From Chitinispirillaceae bacterium (lineage in GTDB: Bacteria > Fibrobacterota > Chitinivibrionia > Chitinivibrionales > Chitinispirillaceae), in assembly GCA_016929595.1 (NCBI GenBank), contig JAFGIN010000027.1:62001-126000 (forward strand): a stretch of 64,000 nt of DNA, given 5' to 3'. Below, in pieces: positions 48,605 to 57,685 of this stretch. The notes under the pieces are model-generated. The model searched no databases. It saw nothing but the letters and a program-made list of their open reading frames with translations, and was not told where the DNA came from. Position 1 is the stretch's first letter; the number at the start of each line of letters is the position of its first letter. The position numbers and the translations under genes were made by a program.

Positions 48605-50119
48605 CTATCTCCGTATTCCCCCGGTAGTAGCCCTCTCTACCACGCTTCCATCAAAAGAATACATATTCGAATGATTATTTCCGTTTGAATTATTAGTTAT
48701 GTGGGTAATCATCGCTCGTATCATCGAGTAGGTATCGAAACTATAGCTGGTGAGGCCATTTACAAGAGCATTGAAAGAATTATCGAATCCAGCCAGTGAG
48801 ATTTGCAATGGAATTTTTATTCCTCTTCCTTTGAAATAATCAAGCACCAGCAATGCACAAAGGTCATTTGCTGCAACTACAGCGGTTATTTCCGGATTTT
48901 TTATGATATAATCCAGATGTGATTGTATAGTATTAAGAATAAGTAAATCACGATGTAAATGAATATACTCGTTGTGAAAATGCTCGATTCTTGCTCCCAG
49001 GGAAAACGGAAATTTATCAGTCATCACCTTCGATTGCTGCACATTTATACTATCATCACTGTTCATTACCTGTTCAGCATAATCCCACTCACTCTTCGCT
49101 GTAGTAATGAGCATTGGATGAACCCTGAAGCTTGAATCCTGTTTACCAAATGTCTCTATTATTCCCGAAAGACGTGCCTTCGACCAGAGGCTATCGTGAA
49201 ATGGTGAAAGGTAGGCAATCTCGCGATGTCCAAGCGTTAGAAAATGCTCCGCTATTTGTACTCCCGCATTCCTGGAATATCCGATATTGAAATATGCCAA
49301 TTGCCTTCTGATAGTAAGCGTTTGCATATCTGTTGGATGCTCAACCCAGACCGCAAGCGGTTTTTGTGACGGCAGTAACCGGTAGATGCAGTCAGCAAGA
49401 CTTTTCATATGCCATGATGAAACGATATACCCAAGTACCGCATCATCCTCCGGTAATTTTGAACATGCCTGGTAATTGAAAGGATAAAAAACCGGTTCTC
49501 CACCCCAGTCTTCGTATATGACAAATTCCAGTTCAACCTGTTTCTGCGAAGCTTCTATTGAAATATATTGAAAAAATTCCCGTTCCCGTTCACTTACTAC
49601 CTTAGGTAAACCAGATGCTGATCCGGCACAGATAACAACAATCCTGGGTTTCCATCGTTTTTTTATCTTTTGATTGCAAATGCGCAGTTTTCCTCCTGAA
49701 ACCTCAATTTTTCCTGAAGCAAGCAGAGGCTCAAGTGCTTTTGATAACGTCTGCCAGGATACATTATACCGGTTCTGCAACTCTTTTTTTGCAGGTAACA
49801 TCACTCCTGTTTTTTGATGACAATCAATGTAATCATTGACCAAAGCATCTCTCAATTGTTGCCACTTACCCTTCATTTGCCTGTTTTCAGGAACAGATTT
49901 TTCAGATACCTCCTTTTTAATCCGAATCTCATGCCCCCATTGAGAGACCAGATTATGTTGCTTTTTCAGTAATGTAATAACCTTGCTGACTGTTGCCGGA
50001 CATACGTTACAATGCTTCGCTATTTCGCGTAGCGAGGGTAATGTGGTCATACTACTCTCTTTGATCAATTTTGTAATATATGTAGAAACGTTGTCTCTTG
50101 CCGGATGTGTTCGATTCAT
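48605..50119 (-). CDS. GntR/LacI hybrid transcriptional regulator with two tandem winged-helix domains
   Basis: A 504-residue regulator. A first GntR-type winged helix (about 22-62, LPSLREIAKHCNVCPATVSKVITLLKKQ) is followed by a second (about 85-155, DCHQKTGVMLPAKKELQNRYNVSWQTLSKALEPL). Then comes a LacI-type periplasmic-binding-protein-like sensor (about 170-490, with GHREIAYLSPFHDS and AVVAANDLCALLVLDYFKGRGIKIP). The sensor suggests response to a sugar. Two DNA-binding heads in one chain are unusual. The gene is divergent from the GH16 lichenase at 50289 across 169 bases, so that gene is the first target to test. An internal ATG at 50053 would remove residues before the first domain. Confidence 0.88.
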   Translation of the reverse strand: MNRTHPARDNVSTYITKLIKESSMTTLPSLREIAKHCNVCPATVSKVITLLKKQHNLVSQWGHEIRIKKEVSEKSVPENRQMKGKWQQLRDALVNDYIDCHQKTGVMLPAKKELQNRYNVSWQTLSKALEPLLASGKIEVSGGKLRICNQKIKKRWKPRIVVICAGSASGLPKVVSEREREFFQYISIEASQKQVELEFVIYEDWGGEPVFYPFNYQACSKLPEDDAVLGYIVSSWHMKSLADCIYRLLPSQKPLAVWVEHPTDMQTLTIRRQLAYFNIGYSRNAGVQIAEHFLTLGHREIAYLSPFHDSLWSKARLSGIIETFGKQDSSFRVHPMLITTAKSEWDYAEQVMNSDDSINVQQSKVMTDKFPFSLGARIEHFHNEYIHLHRDLLILNTIQSHLDYIIKNPEITAVVAANDLCALLVLDYFKGRGIKIPLQISLAGFDNSFNALVNGLTSYSFDTYSMIRAMITHITNNSNGNNHSNMYSFDGSVVERATTGGIRR

Positions 50120-50140
50120 AGTGTTATTTGCTTAATCACA

Positions 50141-50170
50141 ATTTAAATAAACAGTAAACAATTATTTAAA
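50141..50170. promoter_or_regulatory. AT-rich inverted repeat between regulator and lichenase
   Basis: ATTTAAATAA and TTATTTAAA arms separated by about 11 bases, in the divergent promoter region. It could be an operator of the GntR/LacI hybrid, but in such AT-rich DNA chance is a real alternative. Confidence 0.3.
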
Positions 50171-50288
50171 ATATAGAATTTTAACCGGACTTTTATAAAG
50201 TACTATTTTTTTATTTTAATCATTGTAAGCGGATAAATGTCTTTCAACAGAGAAAAAATAATTTCCAAAAATATCAGGAGGATTCGAA

Positions 50289-51371
50289 ATGGTTTTAAAA
50301 AGAGGTACACTGTTTTTATTGTTTCTATTGAGTGTTTCTTTCGCAGAGATTAAAGTTCGTGGGGCAGAGCTAGCGTCTAAAGATCAACTGCTCTATGGCC
50401 GGTTTGAAGTAAGAATGCAGACCGCTGAAGGTAAAGGTATCCTTTCAACTTTTTTTACATACGAAAGTGATGGATGGATGCCTAACTCAGGAAATCCATG
50501 GCGTGAGCTCGATATCGAAGTTCTGGGGCGCTATACTGATCAATTTCAGACTAATATCATAACCGGGACTGCTGAAAAGAGAATAACTTCAGAATTTTTT
50601 CCTAAAGTTATTTCCAACCCTGCATCCGGATATCACACCTACGCAATTGAATGGACCCCGGATTACGTGGCATTTCTATTCGATGGAGAAGTCATGCGAA
50701 AAACTGAAGCGAATGATGCAAAAAAACAGATCACCGATTGCCGTGATATTCCTCAATCATATCGTTTTAATTTCTGGGCCAACGCAATATCTTCATGGGT
50801 AGGCGCATTCGATGCATCAATACTTCCACGGTATCAATTTGTGAACTGGATCAAATACTATAAATACTCAACAAGCAATAAATCATTTACTCTTGACTGG
50901 ACTGATAATTTTGATTCATTTAATTCTTCACGATGGTCCAAATCTACTCACACTATTGAGGATTTCACTCAATTCAGTGCTGCAAATATTATTTTTAAAG
51001 ATGGTACACTGATACTTGCAATGACAGATCTTTCTGGAAACGGATTGTCAAATATTACAGTTCCACCTGATGTACAAACTGAAATTACAGAAAAACGCCT
51101 CAGTAGAAAGAGTAAAAAAAAATTTTCCATTAAAATGTCCGGCAAATGGATTCTTTGTTCGCTTGAACCATCAATGAATCGTACTGTATCATATGTAATT
51201 ACTGATATGTACGGTAGAACTGTTTCAGAATCTACTGTATTCACTTCAGGAAATAGCAGCTTTTCCATTCCACTGGGTTCAACTTACAGACCCGATGGGA
51301 TGTATATTATCAGAGTGAAAACTGATACGGGAATTTATTCACATGTTTTCACGTCTATAAAAAGACAATAA
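50289..51371 (+). CDS. GH16 lichenase (1,3-1,4-beta-glucanase), circularly permuted Fibrobacter type
   Basis: A 360-residue secreted enzyme cleaving mixed-linkage glucan. Signal peptide to about residue 19; the mature sequence starts within the fold (RGAELASKDQLLYGRFEVRM), with catalytic Glu73-Leu-Asp75-Ile-Glu77 (ELDIEV) very early. The segment normally found at the N-terminus of bacillary lichenases (FTLDWTDNFDSFNSSRW, about 200-216) comes after it. This order is that of the F. succinogenes enzyme, which is circularly permuted relative to Bacillus lichenases. A sorting tail occupies about 280-360. AGGAGG precedes the ATG. It lacks the Pro/Ser repeats of the F. succinogenes enzyme. Confidence 0.95.
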   Translation: MVLKRGTLFLLFLLSVSFAEIKVRGAELASKDQLLYGRFEVRMQTAEGKGILSTFFTYESDGWMPNSGNPWRELDIEVLGRYTDQFQTNIITGTAEKRITSEFFPKVISNPASGYHTYAIEWTPDYVAFLFDGEVMRKTEANDAKKQITDCRDIPQSYRFNFWANAISSWVGAFDASILPRYQFVNWIKYYKYSTSNKSFTLDWTDNFDSFNSSRWSKSTHTIEDFTQFSAANIIFKDGTLILAMTDLSGNGLSNITVPPDVQTEITEKRLSRKSKKKFSIKMSGKWILCSLEPSMNRTVSYVITDMYGRTVSESTVFTSGNSSFSIPLGSTYRPDGMYIIRVKTDTGIYSHVFTSIKRQ

Positions 51372-51684
51372 CCGTAACTATTATTCCGGCTATTAAATAG
51401 CACTCGCTGTAATCTCGCTAAAGCTTACAATTTTGAATCGTGTCCTTAAGAACAGGCCACCCTTAAGTGTTAAATGAGTACTATTTAATTGTCGATGTAA
51501 GAAATTAGAGCGTTTTTAAAAAGTCATCCACACCTCTCCCTAAAACAGGTATTTGCCCATACTTTACTACGACATGAAGGAATTATTAATAAAATTGTGT
51601 GACACTGATACAACCTGTAGTTCGCAGCAACGTTAGAGATATATGTGAACATATAACTGCGTAAAACCCTGGCTTCATGTAATG

Positions 51685-51700
51685 ATTCCCTGCAGGGAAT
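51685..51700. repeat. Perfect palindrome ATTCCCTGCAGGGAAT
   Basis: Sixteen bases with complete twofold symmetry and no spacer, 315 bases past the GH16 stop. Could be an operator or REP-like element; no other copy seen in the window. Confidence 0.5.
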
Positions 51701-51780
51701 AAGAGAATTCTGGAGAGCATTTTTTTCTACAATAATTAAAGGGCTTACAGCCCATTTTTGCAATAACCTGCAATGTCTAT

Positions 51781-51920
51781 ATGTTCGGAATTATAAGTAT
51801 TTTTTTGTATTTTTTTTAACTTATTTTATACATATAATACATTAAGATAACGTTTTAGTCATTGTATTCAGTACTATTATAAACTTTAAAATAACTTGAT
51901 ATTTATTATCATGTTCGGAA
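51781..51920 (+). promoter_or_regulatory. Two direct ATGTTCGGAA boxes upstream of CE1 esterase
   Basis: Identical decamers at 51781-51790 and 51911-51920, each followed by similar T-rich tracts. The second extends to a TGTTC-G-GAACA palindrome. They lie 128 and 258 bases before the CE1 esterase start and may be operator sites. Confidence 0.4.
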
Positions 51921-52047
51921 CAATAATTAATTTTTTTTGCATTATTTGTTTTTTTTAATTATGTTATCAATAAATAGAACCACTGAAACAACAGACACAA
52001 CACAACCTTTATAACATTTTTATGAGAACATTAACCAGGAAGATTTT

Positions 52048-53193
52048 ATGAGCAACAAGCAATCAGTATTTGTTTTATCGATAATTTTTTACAGCATAAC
52101 ATTATGCACCGCTCAATTTGGTGCCTCTTATAAATGGAACAATTCGGGGAGTAACCTCCCTTCAGGTTATAAACATGAAACCTATCATAGCTCTCTAATA
52201 AATACTGATATCGGATATGTAATCTATCTTCCACCCGACTATAACAACTCTTCAGACCGTTATCCGGTGATATATTCTCTGCATGGTATGGGCGGCAATG
52301 AAAATTCAAACAGCCAGAACTATTCCGGCGTCCTTCAGAGTGGCATCACAAGCAATTCATTTCCTCCGGTAATAGTAGTATTTATTAATGGCAGAGGAAA
52401 TACATTCTACAGTAATTCCAAAGACGGAAAAGTTAAGTGTGAATCATCAATAATGACAGAGCTTATTCCGCATATTGATTCCACCTACCGGACTAAAAAA
52501 GATCGTACCCAACGCGCTATAGAGGGAATGTCCATGGGGGGGTTCGGCGCATTAATGCTTGGATTCAAATATCCTGAGATGTTCGCCAGCATTGCCACCT
52601 ATGATGCTGCGCTTGTCAATTGGGACACCCTGAGCCAGCAGCAATTTGACCGAAGTACCCCCAATGATATTTTTGGAAATGATAGAAATTACTTCAATGA
52701 GAACAGCTACCCGTTTACCTTTCTTAAAAAGAACTCTGCAACAATCAAAACACTGGGTATCCAAATACGCATGATCACCGGAGACAATGATAAGCAGATG
52801 GGACCGCTGTATTATTATAACTTATCCATGAGAGATTCGTTGCAGGCGAATGGGATCAGTCTTGATTTTAAGGTCATTCCCGGGGGAACCCATGGCTCCG
52901 GCATGAATGCAACAACTATTAAAGAAAATATGATTTTTCATACAACAAATTTCAACGCTGCAATAACAGATATAAACAGACGATCTGTCTTTAAAAAGCC
53001 TTCCGGCAGCATTCAACCTGAAGCATTTACACTATCAGCAGGGGGATCGTTCAACATTTATCAATACCGGCAACATTCTAATGGCTTCACCAGAGTGTAT
53101 GATTTCAGGGGAAGAGTCGCAGGAGTAATTCCTGGTTCCGGTCTGAATAAAAAACGATTAGGATCTGCAGTGTATATTATAAGCACAAAATAA
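52048..53193 (+). CDS. CE1-type secreted esterase, second copy
   Basis: A 381-residue esterase D/CE1 enzyme. Signal peptide (cleaved near TAQ, 21-23); catalytic domain (about 40-310) with SLHGMGGNENSN, the elbow GMSMGG (160-165, Ser162) and a His in PGGTHGSGM. A short sorting tail ends the protein (about 338-381, FNIYQYRQHSNGFTRVYDFRGRV). The ATG follows AGGAAG by eight bases. It resembles the enzyme at 30336 but is clearly a separate paralogue. Likely removes feruloyl or acetyl groups from plant cell-wall glycans. Confidence 0.92.
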   Translation: MSNKQSVFVLSIIFYSITLCTAQFGASYKWNNSGSNLPSGYKHETYHSSLINTDIGYVIYLPPDYNNSSDRYPVIYSLHGMGGNENSNSQNYSGVLQSGITSNSFPPVIVVFINGRGNTFYSNSKDGKVKCESSIMTELIPHIDSTYRTKKDRTQRAIEGMSMGGFGALMLGFKYPEMFASIATYDAALVNWDTLSQQQFDRSTPNDIFGNDRNYFNENSYPFTFLKKNSATIKTLGIQIRMITGDNDKQMGPLYYYNLSMRDSLQANGISLDFKVIPGGTHGSGMNATTIKENMIFHTTNFNAAITDINRRSVFKKPSGSIQPEAFTLSAGGSFNIYQYRQHSNGFTRVYDFRGRVAGVIPGSGLNKKRLGSAVYIISTK

Positions 53194-53304
53194 AAAAGGG
53201 CGAACAAAATTCCGGCTCATAAAGCACCATTCATCACTATGTAAGGCTTTATACAAACCGTTAAAAAACTTTGTATCATCGGGATATTGACGAAAGCAGA
53301 AGAA

Positions 53305-53345
53305 AAGACTGCCGGATCACAAGATAGCCGTGCAGTCTTGTTTTG
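53305..53345 (+). terminator. Intrinsic terminator after CE1 esterase
   Basis: Stem AAGACTGC / GCAGTCTT, extended inside by CGG / CCG, followed by GTTTTG. It lies 110 bases past the esterase stop. The rest of the gap (to 53718) shows no gene. Confidence 0.7.
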
Positions 53346-53718
53346 TAATGATACAATTTATACGGATTCGTTAGTTGCTCTTTCAACGGCGACACCTGAA
53401 AATAATTGGACTCAATCGAGAACATTCCCTTAAAACTAGCACTCATTTCCGATGGGAGTAGGAATGCTGATAGGTATTTTAATCTTTTTTACTTATGAGT
53501 TTAAAATATTGCTTGCATTGGCCGGTTTCAAACTAAACCCTCATAAGATAATTAATACGTTTCACTATCACTTTTGTTAAATTTCCGGAACTTACTAACC
53601 GTCATACCCGTCTAAAATTCAGGAAACCAGAAAAAAGGTTTCAATTATTTCATTTATATCTTATAATTTCCCGAAATTAGTTTTAATGCAAAAATCATTT
53701 ATAAGAAGGAGTAACCCA

Positions 53719-54315
53719 ATGAGACATTTTCCCTATTTTCAACAACTGGTATTGATTGGCTGTTGTGTATGTACGTTGTATGCACAACCTTCAGAAGAGA
53801 ACGACAAAAACAGACCTGGGCCTTATTATCAGATGCACCCGGATATGCCACCTCCGCCCCCTTTGGAAAATGGTATAGCCTTCAAACCGGATGGAGTTCT
53901 TCCGGATCCAATGATGCTGCGCGATCCTGTCAGACTAAAATCGTTTCTCGTTGAAATCGGGATTAATGATCGTTCTAAAGAGCAGATTTTGAGTCTGGTA
54001 CGTGATTTTAACAATTCTATGGAAGAACGAATCTTACGGATGCAGCAGGAAGAGATCAACATAAAAACAGAACTATTAAAAGAAAATCCGGATCTGGCTG
54101 CGATTCAGAAAAATATCAACAAAAAATCACAGATTTTTTCAGAAATAGAATTTGCTCAAATTAAAAGGGACATCGGAATAAAAAAATTGCTCAGCGACGA
54201 AGAGTTTGAGTTGTGGAAATCACTGATGAGAAAGCAGATGTTGCTGCATATGAAAAAGTTTAAAAATGTTTACCAGAGAAGGGATGATACTGGTTCAGGA
54301 CGTGAATCAAGATGA
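53719..54315 (+). CDS. CpxP/Spy-like periplasmic protein
   Basis: A 198-residue exported protein. The signal peptide ends near YAQ; a Pro- and Met-rich stretch (about 40-60, MHPDMPPPPP) is followed by a long helical domain (about 75-175) with the two-helix pattern of Spy/CpxP/zinc-resistance-associated periplasmic sensors. No cysteines remain after the signal peptide. The ATG at 53719 follows AAGGAG; the in-frame extension to 53686 has no site. The stop overlaps the sigma factor start (ATGA), tying it to the sigma/anti-sigma pair: a likely periplasmic stress sensor or chaperone of that circuit. Confidence 0.75.
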   Translation: MRHFPYFQQLVLIGCCVCTLYAQPSEENDKNRPGPYYQMHPDMPPPPPLENGIAFKPDGVLPDPMMLRDPVRLKSFLVEIGINDRSKEQILSLVRDFNNSMEERILRMQQEEINIKTELLKENPDLAAIQKNINKKSQIFSEIEFAQIKRDIGIKKLLSDEEFELWKSLMRKQMLLHMKKFKNVYQRRDDTGSGRESR

Positions 54316-54869
54316 CAATAAGTGAAAATGCATCCTGCATAATACCTAAGGATGCTGCTGATTTATCAGAATCACCATTGCAACGTATCAGAACCTGTAT
54401 GATTGAAAATCGTGCTGAACTGATCAGCGTTGCATTCCGTATCACCTTTGATAAAGATGCAGCTGAAGATATTATTCAGGACATATCTCTTTCTCTCTGT
54501 TCCAGCAGTGAGCAGTTCAAAGGACTTTCTTCGCCCAAAACATATATCTATCGAATTGTCATCAATCGAAGTATCGATTACCTTCGGAAAATTAAACGTT
54601 CACGCTCATTGTTAAATAATATATTTTTTTATCAACAACCAGAATCGTCACATGGCGATCTCCTGGAGACAAAAGATCTTGCATCGAAAGTTTTCATGAA
54701 GATTCCTGAAAAATTCAGAGTACCTTTGATCCTTGCAGAAATTAAAGAATTGTCATACGAAGAGATTGCCAAAACCCTTTCATTACCTGTTAACACCATT
54801 AAAACAAGGATTTTCCGTTGCAGGGAGAAACTGAGAATCGCATATGAAAAACTGGAGATACTGCCATGA
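54312..54869 (+). CDS. ECF RNA polymerase sigma factor
   Basis: A 185-residue extracytoplasmic-function sigma factor. Region 2 (about 35-100, DKDAAEDIIQDISLSLC and PKTYIYRIVINRSIDYLRK) and region 4 (about 130-180, LPVNTIKTRIFRCREKLR preceded by ELSYEEIAKTLS) are complete. The start overlaps the CpxP-like gene's stop and the stop overlaps the anti-sigma start, so the three are translationally coupled. Confidence 0.93.
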   Translation: MTISENASCIIPKDAADLSESPLQRIRTCMIENRAELISVAFRITFDKDAAEDIIQDISLSLCSSSEQFKGLSSPKTYIYRIVINRSIDYLRKIKRSRSLLNNIFFYQQPESSHGDLLETKDLASKVFMKIPEKFRVPLILAEIKELSYEEIAKTLSLPVNTIKTRIFRCREKLRIAYEKLEILP

Positions 54870-55435
54870 GTAAATGTAAAAAAAATAGAATACTGATCAG
54901 CAGGATGATTGATCGTGACCTGTCGGTTGAAGAACGGAATGTTCTTGAGAAACACATTCAGATATGTGATCGATGCTTTTCAGTTTTAAAAGGTTACAAA
55001 AAAGTCAGCAATGTTCTTGACACAATTTTTTTAGAAAAAAAGGATATTATTAAAGCAAATCCACAACTACCCGGAGAATCCTTCTTCTGGAAATCATTCA
55101 GGATGAACAGGTTGATTCCACTGACTGGTTTTGCGACAATTGCGTGCATACTGATCACACTCTTCTTCTCATATGAATCAAGCAGTAAAAAGGTTCTTTT
55201 ACTCTTGAATCATTCAACCATATCCCTGATGAGCCTCCCTCTGAGCTCATTCTCATATTATGGATATACAGTTGAAACGCCTGTTCAGTCACAGTTTTCA
55301 TATGCGATCGACTGTTTTGACTATACAGAAGTGAATCCGGTTGAAATATATCGGGGATATGAAAGCCCTTTATTCAACGATAAAATATCTGATGATTCCC
55401 ATTTCTGCCACTCTTCACAATTTTTACTTGAATAA
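54866..55435 (+). CDS. Membrane anti-sigma factor with zinc-finger-like N-terminus
   Basis: A 189-residue protein. The N-terminal ~50 residues match a zinc-binding anti-sigma domain (LEKHIQICDRCF, His-x3-Cys-x2-Cys). One membrane helix lies at about 87-106, and an extracytoplasmic tail (about 107-189) shows no recognisable domain. It is the last gene of the CpxP-like / sigma / anti-sigma operon, with the standard arrangement for an envelope-responsive ECF circuit. Confidence 0.82.
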   Translation: MSKCKKNRILISRMIDRDLSVEERNVLEKHIQICDRCFSVLKGYKKVSNVLDTIFLEKKDIIKANPQLPGESFFWKSFRMNRLIPLTGFATIACILITLFFSYESSSKKVLLLLNHSTISLMSLPLSSFSYYGYTVETPVQSQFSYAIDCFDYTEVNPVEIYRGYESPLFNDKISDDSHFCHSSQFLLE

Positions 55436-55832
55436 GGTCTCCAAAATGTTTCCACGACAGCATTCATCTGTAAAAACAATACTGATAACAATAAAAAATT
55501 CTGCATTGATTTTGTCAGACACTAAAAACCAGCCACTAATAGCTTTTAAATAATCGGCTGTCGCGAATGATTTTTCTTCATGAAAACGTGAGCTGCTACG
55601 GGCATCTGGGATCCTTACGAGTTAAGTAACAAACGTAAGCATCGAAACTGGACGTATGCCGAAAAGCTATAATCCTAAAAAAACCGCAGTGCTTGACGCA
55701 AATAACTCGCAATCTATTGCGCATAAAGTTTTTCAGCTCTTGCGGTTCTTCATCGTCACCTACTGCGGTTTTTAGGATAATAGTGATAACTTCAAGGAAT
55801 CTTCTTCCCTTTGATACCATTATTATTCATTA
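55436..55832. other. Spacer with MITE-like element
   Basis: Between convergent genes. Apart from the inverted-repeat element at 55668-55782 there is no gene. Confidence 0.4.
55668..55782. mobile_element. MITE-like non-coding element with ~20-bp terminal inverted repeats
   Basis: The ends read TATAATCCTAAAA...CCGCAGT and, inverted, TATTATCCTAAAA...CCGCAGT; they differ by one base and two A residues. The 115-bp body holds no gene but has inner inverted stretches (TTGCGC and similar). Compact size and paired ends fit a miniature transposable element; the folded form could also end transcription from both sides. Confidence 0.5.
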
Positions 55833-57641
55833 TCAATTTTCTGTGATGGAACTGATGGATTCTGCTTGTTTTGTGATAAATTTAAACAGGCTCGTATATC
55901 CATTTTCAAAATCAGCGAGGGAAGATAAACACGTGTATCCGCTCTGCTCACCTTCGGAGCCTGTGACATAGGATGCTATAAGATCATGAGCAGCCACCAC
56001 TTTTGATGAAGCGACGTCTGTTTTGAGATATTTTGTTGCAAATGTATGTAATTCTTCCAGGTAATATGCATGATATACAGAATCATCCATCAAATATCTG
56101 ATCAGCGGCCAGTTCGAACCAACATTGGAGTGAGTCAATGATGCAGTTGCATCAGTTACGGAACCGTTACCTGGCATAGGGCCCATCCCACCCGATTCAC
56201 TGAAGGATAATCCAAGATCCCAGGGGATCCATGAGAGCACCCCTTTGTTATTATAAAGGTAATAATTGTGCGCCATTGAACCATATGCATCCCAGTTACC
56301 GATTGCACTATTGATCGCAAGCCACTTTAGAAATAGTCTGACATTGAAAACCGTTTCCAGTTTCGAGCGCCAGGCCTCAGCATTTGACCGATCATTGTGC
56401 AGTGCTGCAAAGAGGGCCGCCAGATCATTGAGGCTGTTATCATCGTTGTTCTTTTCTTCAAATGATGAAGGTTCCCAGATACTGAACCGGGCTCCCGTAC
56501 CCTCAGGTTTGTAAAGGTTCCCTTTTTTATTGCCAAACGCGTTTTCAAGAAATGGTCCATCGGGGACTTCAGCCATTGTGTATAAACCGAAGTATTTTTT
56601 TCCCTGTCCATAATCAATAAAGAGACGTACAAAGGTTGTTTTTACCGCTGGAACACCATTGCTACGGAAAAGCTCGCTTGCGACTTTCTCATGCACCAGT
56701 GTGTTATCCATGAAACCATTACATAATGATATATTTTGAAAACCATACATACGCTGATTTTTAATTTCAGTATAGAGTGATTCAAATTTATCGGTTTTAA
56801 TCCTGAAGGGTAGTTTATACACTCCCTGTCCCCAGGCACTGACCAGTGATGAATTACCCTTGAGCCTGAATCCAACTTTCGTCCATTTTTTTCCATTGAA
56901 TTCAACGTCAACCGGAATGTAAACAGGTTCGCGGGGAAGAAACTCTGTATTGCCCATTTCACCAAAATTCGAACCTGTATCTCCCGGACCATCCATTTGA
57001 GGTTTACAGAAAAGCTTGCCTCCAATGGTATCAACCTTCCCGCTCATACTCATTCCCATCAAGGTACAGCTGCATGAGTCACCAAACTGTTTATCTTTTG
57101 CTGCATCAAAAAACTCCTGAGGCATCTGTCCGGAAAAAGGACTTCCGGATCCTGGATTTGTTCCTTGAAAACCCATTCCAGCTGTATCCGGAGATATGTT
57201 TACTCCAGGAATTTTCATTTCATTGGTATCGAAGGGGAGGCCACCTTTCACTCCGGTGGTATCAAAGGGCACCCCCCCCTGCTTTCCTGTATTACCGGGC
57301 ATACCCATACCGCCAGATCCAAAAGAACCCGACATGGAACTCATATCATCCATCAATACTTTCCATGCTGAGTCTGATATAGTTATGTCAATTCTGTTTA
57401 CTTTATTGTCGGGGAATAGTGTGTTGTAGTCAACTTTGGCATCTTTATCATGTGAATAGTACTCCCATCCCTCGGGACGTTCGGTGCTCTTTTTTGCTGT
57501 TGTATCCGGAATAAGTATCTCATCATCCTGATGTTCATTCAAATCCTGCTGGTTTTCAGGTTCAAAAAGATCACAGGTTAAGGTGAGCATCGTTGCGAGA
57601 ACTGTTGTCGTTGAGAGCCGAATCACTTTACCATAAAGCAT
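55833..57641 (-). CDS. CotH kinase-like lipoprotein
   Basis: A 602-residue predicted lipoprotein (leader ends LTLTC). After a polar linker and the CotH N-terminal strand (about 75-100, VNRIDITISDSAWKVLMDDM) comes a Gly/Met/Pro-rich insert (about 100-190) with repeated 'GGVPFDT / GGLPFDT' units. The main CotH domain (about 235-590) contains VGFRLKGNSSL, KYFGLYTMAEVPDG, KKGNLYKPEG and VLSWIPWDLGLSF. In many CotH proteins the last motif reads WDxDxxF, so the Gly is noteworthy. The ATG follows AAGGAG. It lacks the chitobiase and lamin-tail domains of the larger CotH protein at 31734. Confidence 0.87.
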   Translation of the reverse strand: MLYGKVIRLSTTTVLATMLTLTCDLFEPENQQDLNEHQDDEILIPDTTAKKSTERPEGWEYYSHDKDAKVDYNTLFPDNKVNRIDITISDSAWKVLMDDMSSMSGSFGSGGMGMPGNTGKQGGVPFDTTGVKGGLPFDTNEMKIPGVNISPDTAGMGFQGTNPGSGSPFSGQMPQEFFDAAKDKQFGDSCSCTLMGMSMSGKVDTIGGKLFCKPQMDGPGDTGSNFGEMGNTEFLPREPVYIPVDVEFNGKKWTKVGFRLKGNSSLVSAWGQGVYKLPFRIKTDKFESLYTEIKNQRMYGFQNISLCNGFMDNTLVHEKVASELFRSNGVPAVKTTFVRLFIDYGQGKKYFGLYTMAEVPDGPFLENAFGNKKGNLYKPEGTGARFSIWEPSSFEEKNNDDNSLNDLAALFAALHNDRSNAEAWRSKLETVFNVRLFLKWLAINSAIGNWDAYGSMAHNYYLYNNKGVLSWIPWDLGLSFSESGGMGPMPGNGSVTDATASLTHSNVGSNWPLIRYLMDDSVYHAYYLEELHTFATKYLKTDVASSKVVAAHDLIASYVTGSEGEQSGYTCLSSLADFENGYTSLFKFITKQAESISSITEN

Positions 57642-57685
57642 CAGAATACTCCTTGATTTTTAATTAAGTTGATGTTATGTGGTGA

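Larger units (their letters stand above)
51372..52047. other. Repeat-rich AT spacer between GH16 and CE1 genes
   Basis: No gene. It contains a perfect 16-bp palindrome (51685-51700), a GGGC / GCCC hairpin followed by ATTTTTG near 51740-51757 that could end a rightward transcript, and the direct repeats described separately. Confidence 0.45.
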
